In this document: piece after piece, positions 48,601-63,095 of the stretch
Layout: the number at the start of each line of letters is the position of its first letter
How positions within the stretch are numbered: position 1 is the stretch's first letter
From: Eunapius fragilis
Taxonomy: Eukaryota > Porifera > Demospongiae > Spongillida > Spongillidae
Direction: 5' to 3'
DNA length: 64,000 nucleotides
NCBI GenBank assembly: GCA_963681505.1
Contig: OY811977.1
Span: 1 to 64,000, forward strand
The notes under the pieces: model-generated
The model's input: only the letters and a program-made list of their open reading frames with translations
Told to the model about the DNA's origin: nothing
Databases searched by the model: none
Made by a program: the position numbers and the translations under genes

Positions 48601-51600
48601 ATAATGCCTCCTCTATAATCAGCTCATTGGTTTGGCTGTACCTTGCAAATAGATTAGTGGTTCCCTCCCATACATTTCTATGGGTGAAAATTGGCTATCT
48701 TCCCACCAAGGTGTTAATAATACAAACTAGTGGAGTTGCGATCCTACTTCATGGAACGAACGAGGAACCTGTTTTCTTTTTCTAAATAATATCTCCTCTA
48801 TAATCAGCTCATTGGTTTGGCTGTACCATGCAAATAGATTAGTGGTTCTCTCCCATACATTTCTATGGGTGAAAATTGGCTATCTTCCCACCAAGGTGTT
48901 AATAAAACAAACTAGTGGAGTTGCGATCCTACTTGATGGAACGAACGAGTAACCTGTTTTCTTTCTCTTAATAATGCCTCCTCTATAATCAGCTCATTGG
49001 TTTGGCTGTACCATGCAAATAGATTAGTGGTTCCCTCCCATACATTTCTATGGGTGAAAATTGGCTATCTTCCCACCAAGGTGTTAATAATACAAACTAG
49101 TGGAGTTGCGATCCTACTTCATGGTACGAACGAGTAACCTGTTTTCTTTTTCTAAATAATGCCTCCTCTATAATCAGCTCATTGGTTTGGCTGTACCCTG
49201 CAAATAGATTAGTGGTTCCCTCCTATACATTTCTATGGGTGAAAATTGGCTATCTTCCCACCAAGGTGTTAATAAAACAAACTAGTGGAGTTGCGATCCT
49301 ACTTCATGGAACGAACGAGTAACCTGTTTTCTTTCTCTTAATAATGCCTCCTCTATTATCAGCTCATTGGTTTGGCTGTACCATGCAAATAGATTAGTGT
49401 TCCCTCCCATACATTTCTATGGGAGAAAATTGGCTATGTTCCAACCAAGGTGTTAATTTAACAAACTATTGGAGTTGCGATATGTATTCATGAAACGAAC
49501 GAATAAACTGTTTTCTTTCTCTAAATAATGCCTCCTCTATAATCAGCTCATTAGTTTGGCTGTTCCATGCAAATAGATTAGTGGTTCCCTCCCATACATT
49601 TCTATGGGTGAAAATTGGCTATCTTCCCACCAAGGTGTAAATAAAACAAACTAGTGGAGTTGCGATCCTACTTCATGGAACGAACGAGTAACCTGTTTTC
49701 TTTCTCTAAGTAATGCCTCCTCTATAATCAGCTCATTGGTTTGGCTGTACCATGCAAATAGATTAGTGGTTCCCTCCCATACATTTCTATGGGTGAAAAT
49801 TGGCAATCTTCCCACCAAGGTGTTAATAAAACAAACTAGTGGAGTTGCGATCCTACTTCATGGAACGAATGAGTAACCTGTTTTCTTTCCCTAAATAATG
49901 CCTCCTCTATTATCAGCTCATTGGTTTGGCTGTACCATGCAAATACAATAGTGGTTCCCTCCCATACATTTCTATGGGAGAAAATTGGCTATGATCCAAC
50001 CAAGGTGTTATTTTAACAAACTATTGGAGTTGCGATATGTATTCATGAAACGAACGAATAACCTGTTTTCTTTCTCTAAATAATGCCTCCTCTATTATCA
50101 GCTCATTGGTTTGGCTGTACCATGCAAATAGATTAGTGGTTCCCTCCCATACATTTCTATGGGTGAAAATTGGCTATCTTCCCACCAAGGTGTTAATAAA
50201 ACAAACTAGTGGAGTTGCGATCCTACTTCATGGAACGAACGAGTAACCTGTTTTCTTTCTCTAAATAATGCCTCCTCTATAATCAGCTCATTGGTTTGGC
50301 TGTACCATGCAAATAGATTAGTGGTTCCCTCCCATACATTTCTATGGGTGAAAATTGGCTATCTTCCCACCAAGGTGTTTATAAAACAAACTGGTGGAGT
50401 TGCGATCCTACTTCATGGAACGAACGAGTAACCTGTTTTCTTTCTCTAAATAATGCCTCCTCGATTATCAGCTCATTGGTTTGGCTGTACCATGCAAATA
50501 GATTAGTGGTTCCCTCCCATACATTTCTATGGGTGAAAATTGGCTATCTTCCCACCAAGGTGTTAATAAAACAAACTAGTGGAGTTGCGATCCTACTTCA
50601 TGGAACGAACGTGTAACCAGTTTTCTTTCTCTAAATAATGCCTCCTCTATAATCAGTTCATTGGTTTGGCTGTACCATGCAAATAGATTAGTGGTTCCCT
50701 CCCATACATTTCTATGCGACAAAATTGGCTATGTTCCCACCAAGGTGTTAATAAAACAAACTAGTGGAGTTGTGATCCTACTTCATGGAACGAACGATTA
50801 AACTGTTTTCTTTCTCTAAATAATGCCTCCTCTATAATCAGCTCATTGGTTTGGCTGTACCATGCAAATAGATTAGTGGTTCCCTCCCATACATTTCTAT
50901 GGGTGAAAATTGGCTATCTTCCCACCAAGGTGTTAATAAAACAAACTAGTGGAGTTGCGATCCTACTTCATGGAACGAACGAGTAACCTGTTTTCTTTCT
51001 CTTAATAATGCCTCCTCTATTATCAGCTCATTGGTTTGGCTGTACCATGCAAATAGATTAGTGTTCCCTCCCATACATTTCTATGGGAGAAAATTGGCTA
51101 TGTTCCAACCAAGGTGTTAATTTAACAAACTATTGGAGTTGCGATATGTATTCATGAAACGAACGAATAAACTGTTTTCTTTCTCTAAATAATGCCTCCT
51201 CTATAATCAGCTCATTAGTTTGGCTGTTCCATGCAAATAGATTAGTGGTTCCCTCCCATACATTTCTATGGGTGAAAATTGGCTATCTTCCCACCAAGGT
51301 GTAAATAAAACAAACTAGTGGAGTTGCGATCCTACTTCATGGAACGAACGAGTAACCTGTTTTCTTTCTCTAAGTAATGCCTCCTCTATAATCAGCTCAT
51401 TGGTTTGGCTGTACCATGCAAATAGATTAGTGGTTCCCTCCCATACATTTCTATGGGTGAAAATTGGCAATCTTCCCACCAAGGTGTTAATAAAACAAAC
51501 TAGTGGAGTTGCGATCCTACTTCATGGAACGAATGAGTAACCTGTTTTCTTTCCCTAAATAATGCCTCCTCTATTATCAGCTCATTGGTTTGGCTGTACC

Positions 51601-53100
51601 ATGCAAATACAATAGTGGTTCCCTCCCATACATTTCTATGGGAGAAAATTGGCTATGATCCAACCAAGGTGTTATTTTAACAAACTATTGGAGTTGCGAT
51701 ATGTATTCATGAAACGAACGAATAACCTGTTTTCTTTCTCTAAATAATGCCTCCTCTATTATCAGCTCATTGGTTTGGCTGTACCATGCAAATAGATTAG
51801 TGGTTCCCTCCCATACATTTCTATGGGTGAAAATTGGCTATCTTCCCACCAAGGTGTTAATAAAACAAACTAGTGGAGTTGCGATCCTACTTCATGGAAC
51901 GAACGAGTAACCTGTTTTCTTTCTCTAAATAATGCCTCCTCTATAATCAGCTCATTGGTTTGGCTGTACCATGCAAATAGATTAGTGGTTCCCTCCCATA
52001 CATTTCTATGGGTGAAAATTGGCTATCTTCCCACCAAGGTGTTTATAAAACAAACTGGTGGAGTTGCGATCCTACTTCATGGAACGAACGAGTAACCTGT
52101 TTTCTTTCTCTAAATAATGCCTCCTCGATTATCAGCTCATTGGTTTGGCTGTACCATGCAAATAGATTAGTGGTTCCCTCCCATACATTTCTATGGGTGA
52201 AAATTGGCTATCTTCCCACCAAGGTGTTAATAAAACAAACTAGTGGAGTTGCGATCCTACTTCATGGAACGAACGTGTAACCAGTTTTCTTTCTCTAAAT
52301 AATGCCTCCTCTATAATCAGTTCATTGGTTTGGCTGTACCATGCAAATAGATTAGTGGTTCCCTCCCATACATTTCTATGCGACAAAATTGGCTATGTTC
52401 CCACCAAGGTGTTAATAAAACAAACTAGTGGAGTTGTGATCCTACTTCATGGAACGAACGATTAAACTGTTTTCTTTCTCTAAATAATGCCTCCTCTATA
52501 ATCAGCTCATTGGTTTGGCTGTACCATGCAAATAGATTAGTGGTTCCCTCCCATACATTTCTATGGGTGAAAATTGGCTATCTTCCCACCAAGATGTTGA
52601 TAAAACAAACTAGTGGAGTTGCGATCCTACTTCATGGAACGAACGAGTAACCTGTTTTCTTTCTCTAAATAATGCCTCCTCTATAATCAGCTCATTGGTT
52701 TGGCTGTACCATGCAAATAGATTAGTGGTTCCCTCCCATACATTTCTATGCGACAAAATTGGCTATGTTCCAACCAAGGTGTTAATTTAACAAACTATTG
52801 GAGTGGCGATATGTATTCATGAAACGAACGAATAACCTGTTTTCTTTCTCTAAATAATGCCTCCTCTATAATCAGCTCATTGGTTTGGCTGTACCATGCA
52901 AATAGATTAGTGGTTCCCTCCCATACATTTCTATGGGTGAAAATTGGCTATCTTCCCACCAAGGTGTTTATAAAACAAACTAGTGGAGTTGCGATCCTAC
53001 ATCATGGAACGACCGAGTAACATGTTTTCTTACTCTAAATAATGCCTCCTCTATAATCAGCTCATTGGTTTGGCTGTACCATGCAAATAGATTAGTGGTT
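39700..53100 (+). repeat. Composite higher-order repeat domain (periods 740, 1664, 4439, 5364 bp)
   Basis: The single-base deletion ATTAGTGTTCC is found at about 40515, 44954, 49393 and 51057: spacings 4439, 4439 and 1664. Another marker (AAGATGTTGATAAAAC) lies at about 42049, 47413 and 52591. A 740-bp duplication (ATACAATAGTGG at about 45690 and 46430) is nested within. Different markers give different spacings, so duplications overlap and were followed by local gains and losses of monomers. Confidence 0.8.
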
Positions 53101-53129
53101 CCCTCCCATACATTTCTATGGGTGAAAAT

Positions 53130-56010
53130 TGGCAATCTTCCCACTAAGGTGTTAATAAAACAAACTAGTGGAGTTGCGATCCTACTTCATGGAACGAAAG
53201 AGTAACCTGTTTTCTTTCCCTAAATAATGCCTCCTCTATTATCAGCTCATTGGTTTGGCTGTACCATGCAAATAGAATAGTGGTTCCCTCCCATACATTT
53301 CTATGGGAGAAAATTGGCTATGATCCAACCAAGGTGTTAATTTAACAAACTATTGGAGTTGCGATATGTATTCATGAAACGAACGAATAACCTGTTTTCT
53401 TTCTCTAAATAATGCCTCCTCTATTATCAGCTCATTGGTTTGGCTGTACCATGCAAATAGATTAGTGGTTCCCTCCCATACATTTCTATGGGTGAAAATT
53501 GGCTATCTTCCCACCAAGGTGTTAATAAAACAAACTAGTGGAGTTGCGATCCTACTTCATGGAACGAACGAGGAACCTGTTTTCTTTCTCTAAATAATGC
53601 CTCCTCTATAATCAGCTCATTGGTTTGGCTGTACCATGCAAATAGATTAGTGGTTCCCTCCCATACATTTCTATGGGTGAAAATTGGCTATCTTCCCACC
53701 AAGGTGTTAAACAAACAAACTAGTGGAGTTGCGATCCTACTTCATGGAACGAACGAGGAACCTGTTTTCTTTCTCTAAATAATGCCTCCTCTATAATCAG
53801 CTCATTGGTTTGGCTGTACCATGCAAATAGATTAGTGGTTCCCTCCCATACATTTCTATGCGACAAAATTGGCTATGTTCCCACCAAGGTGTTAATAAAA
53901 CAAACTAGTGGAGTTGTGATCCTACTTCATGGAACGAACGAGTAAACTGTTTTCTTTCTCTAAATAATGCCTCCTCTATAATCAGCTCATTGGTTTGGCT
54001 GTACCATGCAAATAGATTAGTGGTTCCCTCATATACATTTCTATGGGTGAAAATTGGCTATCTTCCCACCAAGGTGTTGATAAAACAAACTAGTGGAGTT
54101 GCGATCCTACTTTATGGAACGAACGAGTAACCTGTTTTCTTTCTCTAAATAATGCCTCCTCTATAATCAGCTCATTGGTTTGGCTGTACCATGCAAATAG
54201 ATGAGTGGTTCCCTCCCATACATTTCTATGGGAGAAAATTGGCTATGTTCCAACCAAGGTGTTAATATTACAAACTATTGGAGTTGCGATATGTATTCAT
54301 GGAACGAACGACTAACCTGTTTTCTTTCTCTAAATAATGCCTCCTCTATAATCAGCTCATTGGTTTGGCTGTACCATGCAAATAGATTAGTGGTTCCCTC
54401 CCATACATTTCTATGGGAGAAAATTGGCTATGTTCCAACCAAGCTGTTAATTTAACAAACTATTGGAGTTGCGATATGTATTCATGAAACGAACGCATAA
54501 CCTGTTTTCTTTCTCTAAATAATGCCTCCTCTATAATCAGCTCATTGGTTTGGCTGTACCATGCAAATAGATTAGTGGTTCCCTCCCATACATTTCTATG
54601 GGTGAAAATTGGCAATCTTCCCACTAAGGTGTTAATAAAACAAACTAGTGGAGTTGCGATCCTACTTCATGGAACGAAAGAGTAACCTGTTTTCTTTCCC
54701 TAAATAATGCCTCCTCTATTATCAGCTCATTGGTTTGGCTGTACCATGCAAATAGAATAGTGGTTCCCTCCCATACATTTCTATGGGAGAAAATTGGCTA
54801 TGATCCAACCAAGGTGTTAATTTAACAAACTATTGGAGTTGCGATATGTATTCATGAAACGAACGAATAACCTGTTTTCTTTCTCTAAATAATGCCTCCT
54901 CTAATATCAGCTCATTGGTTTGGCTGTACCATGCAAATAGATTAGTGGTTCCCTCCCATACATTTCTATGGGTGAAAATTGGCTATCTTCCCACCAAGGT
55001 GTTAATAAAACAAACTAGTGGAGTTGCGATCCTACTTCATGGAACGAACGAGGAACCTGTTTTCTTTCTCTAAATAATGCCTCCTCTATAATCAGCTCAT
55101 TGGTTTGGCTGTACCATGCAAATAGATTAGTGGTTCCCTCCCATACATTTCTATGGGTGAAAATTGGCTATCTTCCCACCAAGGTGTTAAAAAAACAAAC
55201 TAGTGGAGTTGCGATCCTACTTCATGGAACGAACGAGGAACCTGTTTTCTTTCTCTAAATAATGCCTCCTCTATAATCAGCTCATTGGTTTGGCTGTACC
55301 ATGCAAATAGATTAGTGGTTCCCTCCCATACATTTCTATGCGACAAAATTGGCTATGTTCCCACCAAGGTGTTAATAAAACAAACTAGTGGAGTTGTGAT
55401 CCTACTTCATGGAACGAACGAGTAAACTGTTTTCTTTCTCTAAATAATGCCTCCTCTATAATCAGCTCATTGGTTTGGCTGTACCATGCAAATAGATTAG
55501 TGGTTCCCTCATATACATTTCTATGGGTGAAAATTGGCTATCTTCCCACCAAGGTGTTGATAAAACAAACTAGTGGAGTTGCGATCCTACTTTATGGAAC
55601 GAACGAGTAACCTGTTTTCTTTCTCTAAATAATGCCTCCTCTATAATCAGCTCATTGGTTTGGCTGTACCATGCAAATAGATGAGTGGTTCCCTCCCATA
55701 CATTTCTATGGGAGAAAATTGGCTATGTTCCAACCAAGGTGTTAATATTACAAACTATTGGAGTTGCGATATGTATTCATGGAACGAACGACTAACCTGT
55801 TTTCTTTCTCTAAATAATGCCTCCTCTATAATCAGCTCATTGGTTTGGCTGTACCATGCAAATAGATTAGTGGTTCCCTCCCATACATTTCTATGGGAGA
55901 AAATTGGCTATGTTCCAACCAAGCTGTTAATTTAACAAACTATTGGAGTAGCGATATGTATTCATGAAACGAACGCATAACCTGTTTTCTTTCTCTAAAT
56001 AATGCCTCCT
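53130..56010 (+). repeat. 8-monomer higher-order repeat (1480 bp), two copies
   Basis: Markers GAAAGAGTAACC (about 53196, 54676), CCCTCATATACATTTC (54027, 55507) and AGATGAGTGG (54199, 55679) are 1480 bp apart. The last two recur again 1110 bp on (56617, 56789), a 6-monomer derivative. Confidence 0.85.
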
Positions 56011-56679
56011 CTATAATCAGCTCATTGGTTTGGCTGTACCATGCAAATAGATTAGTGGTTCCCTCCCATACATTTCTATGGGTGAAAATTGGCTATCTTC
56101 CCACCAAGGTGTTAATAAAACAAACTAGTGGAGTTGCGATCCTACTTCATGGAACGAACGAGTAACCTGTTTTCTTTCTCTAAATAATGCCTCCTCTATA
56201 ATCAGCTCATTGGTTTGGCTGTACCATGCAAATAGATTAGTGGTTCCCTCCCATACATTTCTATGGGTGAAAATTGGCTATCTTCCCACCAAGGTGTTTA
56301 TAAAACAAACTAGTGGAGTTGCGATCCTACTTCATGGAACGAACGAGTAACCTGTTTTCTTTCTCTAAATAATGCCTCCTCGATTTTCAGCTCATTGGTT
56401 TGGCTGTACCATGCAAATAGATTAGTGGTTCCCTCCCATACATTTCTATGCGACAAAATTGGCTATGTTCCCACCAAGGTGTTAATAAAACAAACTAGTG
56501 GAGTTGTGATCCTACTTCATGGAACGAACGAGTAAACTGTTTTCTTTCTCTAAATAATGCCTCCTCTATAATCAGCTCATTGGTTTGGCTGTACCATGCA
56601 AATAGATTAGTGGTTCCCTCATATACATTTCTATGGGTGAAAATTGGCTATCTTCCCACCAAGGTGTTGATAAAACAAA

Positions 56680-59600
56680 CTAGTGGAGTTGCGATCCTAC
56701 TTTATGGAACGAACGAGTAACCTGTTTTCTTTCTCTAAATAATGCCTCCTCTATAATCAGCTCATTGGTTTGGCTGTACCATGCAAATAGATGAGTGGTT
56801 CCCTCCCATACATTTCTATGGGAGAAAATTGGCTATGTTCCAACCAAGGTGTTAATATTACAAACTATTGGAGTTGCGATATGTATTCATGGAACGAACG
56901 ACTAACCTGTTTTCTTTCTCTAAATAATGCCTCCTCTATAATCAGCTCATTGGTTTGGCTGTACCATGCAAATAGATTAGTGGTTCCCTCCCATACATTT
57001 CTATGGGAGAAAATTGGCTATGTTCCAACCAAGCTGTTAATTTAACAAACTATTGGAGTAGCGATATGTATTCATGAAACGAACGCATAACCTGTTTTCT
57101 TTCTCTAAATAATGCCTCCTCTATAATCAGCTCATTGGTTTGGCTGTACCATGCAAATAGATTAGTGGTTCCCTCCCATACATTTCTATGGGTGAAAATT
57201 GGCTATCTTCCCACCAAGGTGTTAATAAAACAAACTAGTGGAGTTGCGATCCTACTTCATGGAACGAACGAGTAACCTGTTTTCTTTCTCTAAATAATGC
57301 CTCCTCTATAATCAGCTCATTGGTTTGGCTGTACCATGCAAATAGATTAGTGGTTCCCTCCCATACATTTCTATGGGTGAAAATTGGCTATCTTCCCACC
57401 AAGGTGTTTATAAAACAAACTAGTGGAGTTGCGATCCTACTTCATGGAACGAACGAGTAACCTGTTTTCTTTCTCTAAATAATGCCTCCTCGATTTTCAG
57501 CTCATTGGTTTGGCTGTACCATGCAAATAGATTAGTGGTTCCCTCCCATACATTTCTATGGGTGAAAATTGGCTATCTTCCCACCAAGGTGTTAATAAAA
57601 CAAACTAGTGGAGTTGCGATCCTACTTCATGGAACGAACGTGTAACCTGTTTTCTTTCTCTAAATAATGCCTCCTCTATAATCAGCTCATTGGTTTGGCT
57701 GTACCATGCAAATAGATTAGTGGTTCCCTCCCATACATTTCTATGCGACAAAATTGGCTATGTTCCCACCAAGGTGTTAATAAAACAAACTAGTGGAGTT
57801 GTGATCCTACTTCATGGAACGAACGAGTAAACTGTTTTCTTTCCCTAAATAATGCCTCCTCTATAATCAGCTCATTGGTTTGGCTGTACCATGCAAATAG
57901 ATTAGTGGTTCCCTCCCATACATTTCTATGTGAGAAAATTGGCTATGTTCCATCCAAGGTGTTAAAATTACAAACTATTGGAGTTGCGATATGTATTCAT
58001 GGAACGAACGAGTAACCAGTTTTCTTTCTCTTAATAATGCCTCCTCTATAATCAGCTCATTGGTTTGGCTGTACCATGCAAATAGATTAGTGGTTCCCTC
58101 CCATGCATTTCTATGCGACAAAATTGGCTATGTTCCCACCAAGGTGTTAGTAAAACAAACTAGTGGAGTTGTGATCCTACTTCATGGAACGAACGAGTAA
58201 ACTGTTTTCTTTCTCTATATAATGCCTCCTCTATAATCAGCTCATTGGTTTGGCTGTACCATGCAAATAGATTAGTGGTTCCCTCCCATACATTTCTATG
58301 CGACAAAATTGGCTATGTTCCAACCAAGGTGTTAATTTAACAAACTATTGGAGTTGCGATATGTATTCATGGAACGAACGACTAACCTGTTTTCTTTCTC
58401 TTAATAATGCCTCCTCTATTATCAGCTCATTGGTTTGGCTGTACCATGCAAATAGATTAGTGGTTCCCTCCCATACATTTCTATGGGAGAAAATTGGCTA
58501 TGTTCCAACCAAGGTGTTAATTTAACAAACTATTGGAGTTGCGATATGTATTCATGAAACGAACGAATAACCTGTTTTCTTTCTCTAAATAATGCCTCCT
58601 CTATAATCAGCTCATTGGTTTGGCTGTACCATGCAAATAGATTAGTGGTTCCCTCCCATATATTTCTATGGGAGAAAATTGGCTATGTTCCAACCAAGGT
58701 GTTAATTTAACAAACTATTGGAGTTGCAATATGTATTCATGAAACGAACGAATAACCTGTTTTCTTTCTCTAAATAATGCCTCCTCTATAATCAGCTCAT
58801 TGGTTCGGCTGTACCATGCAAATAGATTAGTGGTTCCCTCCCATACATTTCTATGGGTGAAAATTGGCTATCTTCCCAACAAGGTGTTAATTTAACAAAC
58901 TATTGGAGTTGCGATCCTACGTCATGGAACGAACGAGTAACCTGTTTTCTTTCTTAAAATAATCCCTCCTCTATAATCAGCTCATTGGTTTGGCTGTACC
59001 ATGCAAATAGATTAGTGGTTCCCTCCCATACATTTCTATGGGAGAAAATTGGCTATGTTCCAACCAAGGTGTTAATATTACAAACTATTGGAGTTGCGAT
59101 ATGTATTCATGGAACGAACGACTAACCTGTTTTCTTTCTCTTAATAATGCCTCCTCTATTATCAGCTCATTGGTTTGGCTGTACCATGCAAATAGATTAG
59201 TGGTTCCCTCCCATACATTTCTATGGGAGAAAATTGGTTATGTTCCAACCAAGGTATTAATTTAACAAACTATTGGAGTTGCGATATGTATTCATGATAC
59301 GAAAGAATAACCTGTTTTCTTTCTCTAAATAATGCCTCCTCTATAATCAGCTCATTGGTTTGGCTGTACCATGCAAATAGATTAGTGGTTCCCTCCCATA
59401 CATTTCTATGGGAGAAAATTGGCTATGTTCCAACCAAGCTGTTAATTTAACAAACTATTGGAGTTGCGATATGTATTCATGAAACGAACGAATAACCTGT
59501 TTTCTTTCTCTAAATAATGCCTCCTCTATAATCAGCTCATTGGTTTGGCTGTACCATGCAAATAGATTAGTGGTTCCCTCCCATACATTTCTATGGGAGA

Positions 59601-62600
59601 AAATTGGCTATGTTCCAACCAAGGTGTTAATATTACAAACTATTGGAGTTGCGATATGTATTCATGGAACGAACGACTAACCTGTTTTCTTTCTCTAAAT
59701 AATGCCTCCTCTATAATCAGCTCATTGGTTTGGCTGTACCATGCAAATAGATTAGTGGTTCCCTCCCATACATTTCTATGGGAGAAAATTGGCTATGTTC
59801 CAACCAAGCTGTTAATTTAACAAACTATTGGAGTAGCGATATGTATTCATGAAACGAACGCATAACCTGTTTTCTTTCTCTAAATAATGCCTCCTCTATA
59901 ATCAGCTCATTGGTTTGGCTGTACCATGCAAATAGATTAGTGGTTCCCTCCCATACATTTCTATGGGTGAAAATTGGCTATCTTCCCACCAAGGTGTTAA
60001 TAAAACAAACTAGTGGAGTTGCGATCCTACTTCATGGAACGAACGAGTAACCTGTTTTCTTTCTCTAAATAATGCCTCCTCTATAATCAGCTCATTGGTT
60101 TGGCTGTACCATGCAAATAGATTAGTGGTTCCCTCCCATACATTTCTATGGGTGAAAATTGGCTATCTTCCCACCAAGGTGTTTATAAAACAAACTAGTG
60201 GAGTTGCGATCCTACTTTATGGAACGAACGAGTAACCTGTTTTCTTTCTCTAAATAATGCCTCCTCTATAATCAGCTCATTGGTTTGGCTGTACCATGCA
60301 AATAGATGAGTGGTTCCCTCCCATACATTTCTATGGGAGAAAATTGGCTATGTTCCAACCAAGGTGTTAATATTACAAACTATTGGAGTTGCGATATGTA
60401 TTCATGGAACGAACGACTAACCTGTTTTCTTTCTCTAAATAATGCCTCCTCTATAATCAGCTCATTGGTTTGGCTGTACCATGCAAATAGATTAGTGGTT
60501 CCCTCCCATACATTTCTATGGGAGAAAATTGGCTATGTTCCAACCAAGCTGTTAATTTAACAAACTATTGGAGTAGCGATATGTATTCATGAAACGAACG
60601 CATAACCTGTTTTCTTTCTCTAAATAATGCCTCCTCTATAATCAGCTCATTGGTTTGGCTGTACCATGCAAATAGATTAGTGGTTCCCTCCCATACATTT
60701 CTATGGGTGAAAATTGGCTATCTTCCCACCAAGGTGTTAATAAAACAAACTAGTGGAGTTGCGATCCTACTTCATGGAACGAACGAGTAACCTGTTTTCT
60801 TTCTCTAAATAATGCCTCCTCTATAATCAGCTCATTGGTTTGGCTGTACCATGCAAATAGATTAGTGGTTCCCTCCCATACATTTCTATGGGTGAAAATT
60901 GGCTATCTTCCCACCAAGGTGTTTATAAAACAAACTAGTGGAGTTGCGATCCTACTTCATGGAACGAACGAGTAACCTGTTTTCTTTCTCTAAATAATGC
61001 CTCCTCGATTATCAGCTCATTGGTTTGGCTGTACCATGCAAATAGATTAGTGGTTCCCTCCCATACATTTCTATGGGTGAAAATTGGCTATCTTCCCACC
61101 AAGGTGTTAATAAAACAAACTAGTGGAGTTGCGATCCTACTTCATGGAACGAACGTGTAACCTGTTTTCTTTCTCTAAATAATGCCTCCTCTATAATCAG
61201 CTCATTGGTTTGGCTGTACCATGCAAATAGATTAGTGGTTCCCTCCCATACATTTCTATGCGACAAAATTGGCTATGTTCCCACCAAGGTGTTAATAAAA
61301 CAAACTAGTGGAGTTGTGATCCTACTTCATGGAACGAACGAGTAAACTGTTTTCTTTCCCTAAATAATGCCTCCTCTATAATCAGCTCATTGGTTTGTCT
61401 CTACCATGCAAATAGATTAGTGGTTCCCTCCCATACATTTCTATGTGAGAAAATTGGCTATGTTCCATCCAAGGTGTTAAAATTACAAACTATTGGAGTT
61501 GCGATATGTATTCATGGAACGAACGAGTAACCAGTTTTCTTTCTCTTAATAATGCCTCCTCTATAATCAGCTCATTGGTTTGGCTGTACCATGCAAATAG
61601 ATTAGTGGTTCCCTCCCATGCATTTCTATGCGACAAAATTGGCTATGTTCCCACCAAGGTGTTAGTAAAACAAACTAGTGGAGTTGTGATCCTACTTCAT
61701 GGAACGAACGAGTAAACTGTTTTCTTTCTCTATATAATGCCTCCTCTATAATCAGCTCATTGGTTTGGCTGTACCATGCAAATAGATTAGTGGTTCCCTC
61801 CCATACATTTCTATGCGACAAAATTGGCTATGTTCCAACCAAGGTGTTAATTTAACAAACTATTGGAGTTGCGATATGTATTCATGGAACGAACGACTAA
61901 CCTGTTTTCTTTCTCTTAATAATGCCTCCTCTATTATCAGCTCATTGGTTTGGCTGTACCATGCAAATAGATTAGTGGTTCCCTCCCATACATTTCTATG
62001 GGAGAAAATTGGCTATGTTCCAACCAAGGTGTTAATTTAACAAACTATTGGAGTTGCGATATGTATTCATGAAACGAACGAATAACCTGTTTTCTTTCTC
62101 TAAATAATGCCTCCTCTATAATCAGCTCATTGGTTTGGCTGTACCATGCAAATAGATTAGTGGTTCCCTCCCATATATTTCTATGGGAGAAAATTGGCTA
62201 TGTTCCAACCAAGGTGTTAATTTAACAAACTATTGGAGTTGCAATATGTATTCATGAAACGAACGAATAACCTGTTTTCTTTCTCTAAATAATGCCTCCT
62301 CTATAATCAGCTCATTGGTTCGGCTGTACCATGCAAATAGATTAGTGGTTCCCTCCCATACATTTCTATGGGTGAAAATTGGCTATCTTCCCAACAAGGT
62401 GTTAATTTAACAAACTATTGGAGTTGCGATCCTACGTCATGGAACGAACGAGTAACCTGTTTTCTTTCTTAAAATAATCCCTCCTCTATAATCAGCTCAT
62501 TGGTTTGGCTGTACCATGCAAATAGATTAGTGGTTCCCTCCCATACATTTCTATGGGAGAAAATTGGCTATGTTCCAACCAAGGTGTTAATATTACAAAC

Positions 62601-63095
62601 TATTTGAGTTGCGATATGTATTCATAGAACGAACGACTAACCTGTTTTCTTTCTCTTAATAATGCCTCCTCTATTATCAGCTCATTGGTTTGGCTGTACC
62701 ATGCAAATAGATTAGTGGTTCCCTCCCATACATTTCTATGGGAGAAAATTGGTTATGTTCCAACCAAGGTATTAATTTAACAAACTATTGGAGTTGCGAT
62801 ATGTATTCATGATACGAACGAATAACCTGTTTTCTTTCTCTAAATAATGCCTCCTCTATAATCAGCTCATTGGTTTGGCTGTACCATGCAAATAGATTAG
62901 TGGTTCCCTCCCATACATTTCTATGGGAGAAAATTGGCTATGTTCCAACCAAGCTGTTAATTTAACAAACTATTGGAGTTGCGATATGTATTCATGAAAC
63001 GAACGAATAACCTGTTTTCTTTCTCTAAATAATGCCTCCTCTATAATCAGCTCATTGGTTTGGCTGTACCATGCAAATAGATTAGTGGTTCCCTC
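56680..63095 (+). repeat. 19-monomer higher-order repeat (3515 bp), two copies
   Basis: About 2.9 kb from 56680 to 59580 recurs at 60195 to 63095, offset exactly 3515 bp. Shared private variants: AGATGAGTGG, GAGTAGCGATATG, CTCCCATGCATTTC, TCTCTATATAATGCC and GGTTCGGCTG. A few substitutions differ (CCTCGATTTTCAG against CCTCGATTATCAG; GATACGAAAGAA against GATACGAACGAA). Confidence 0.88.
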
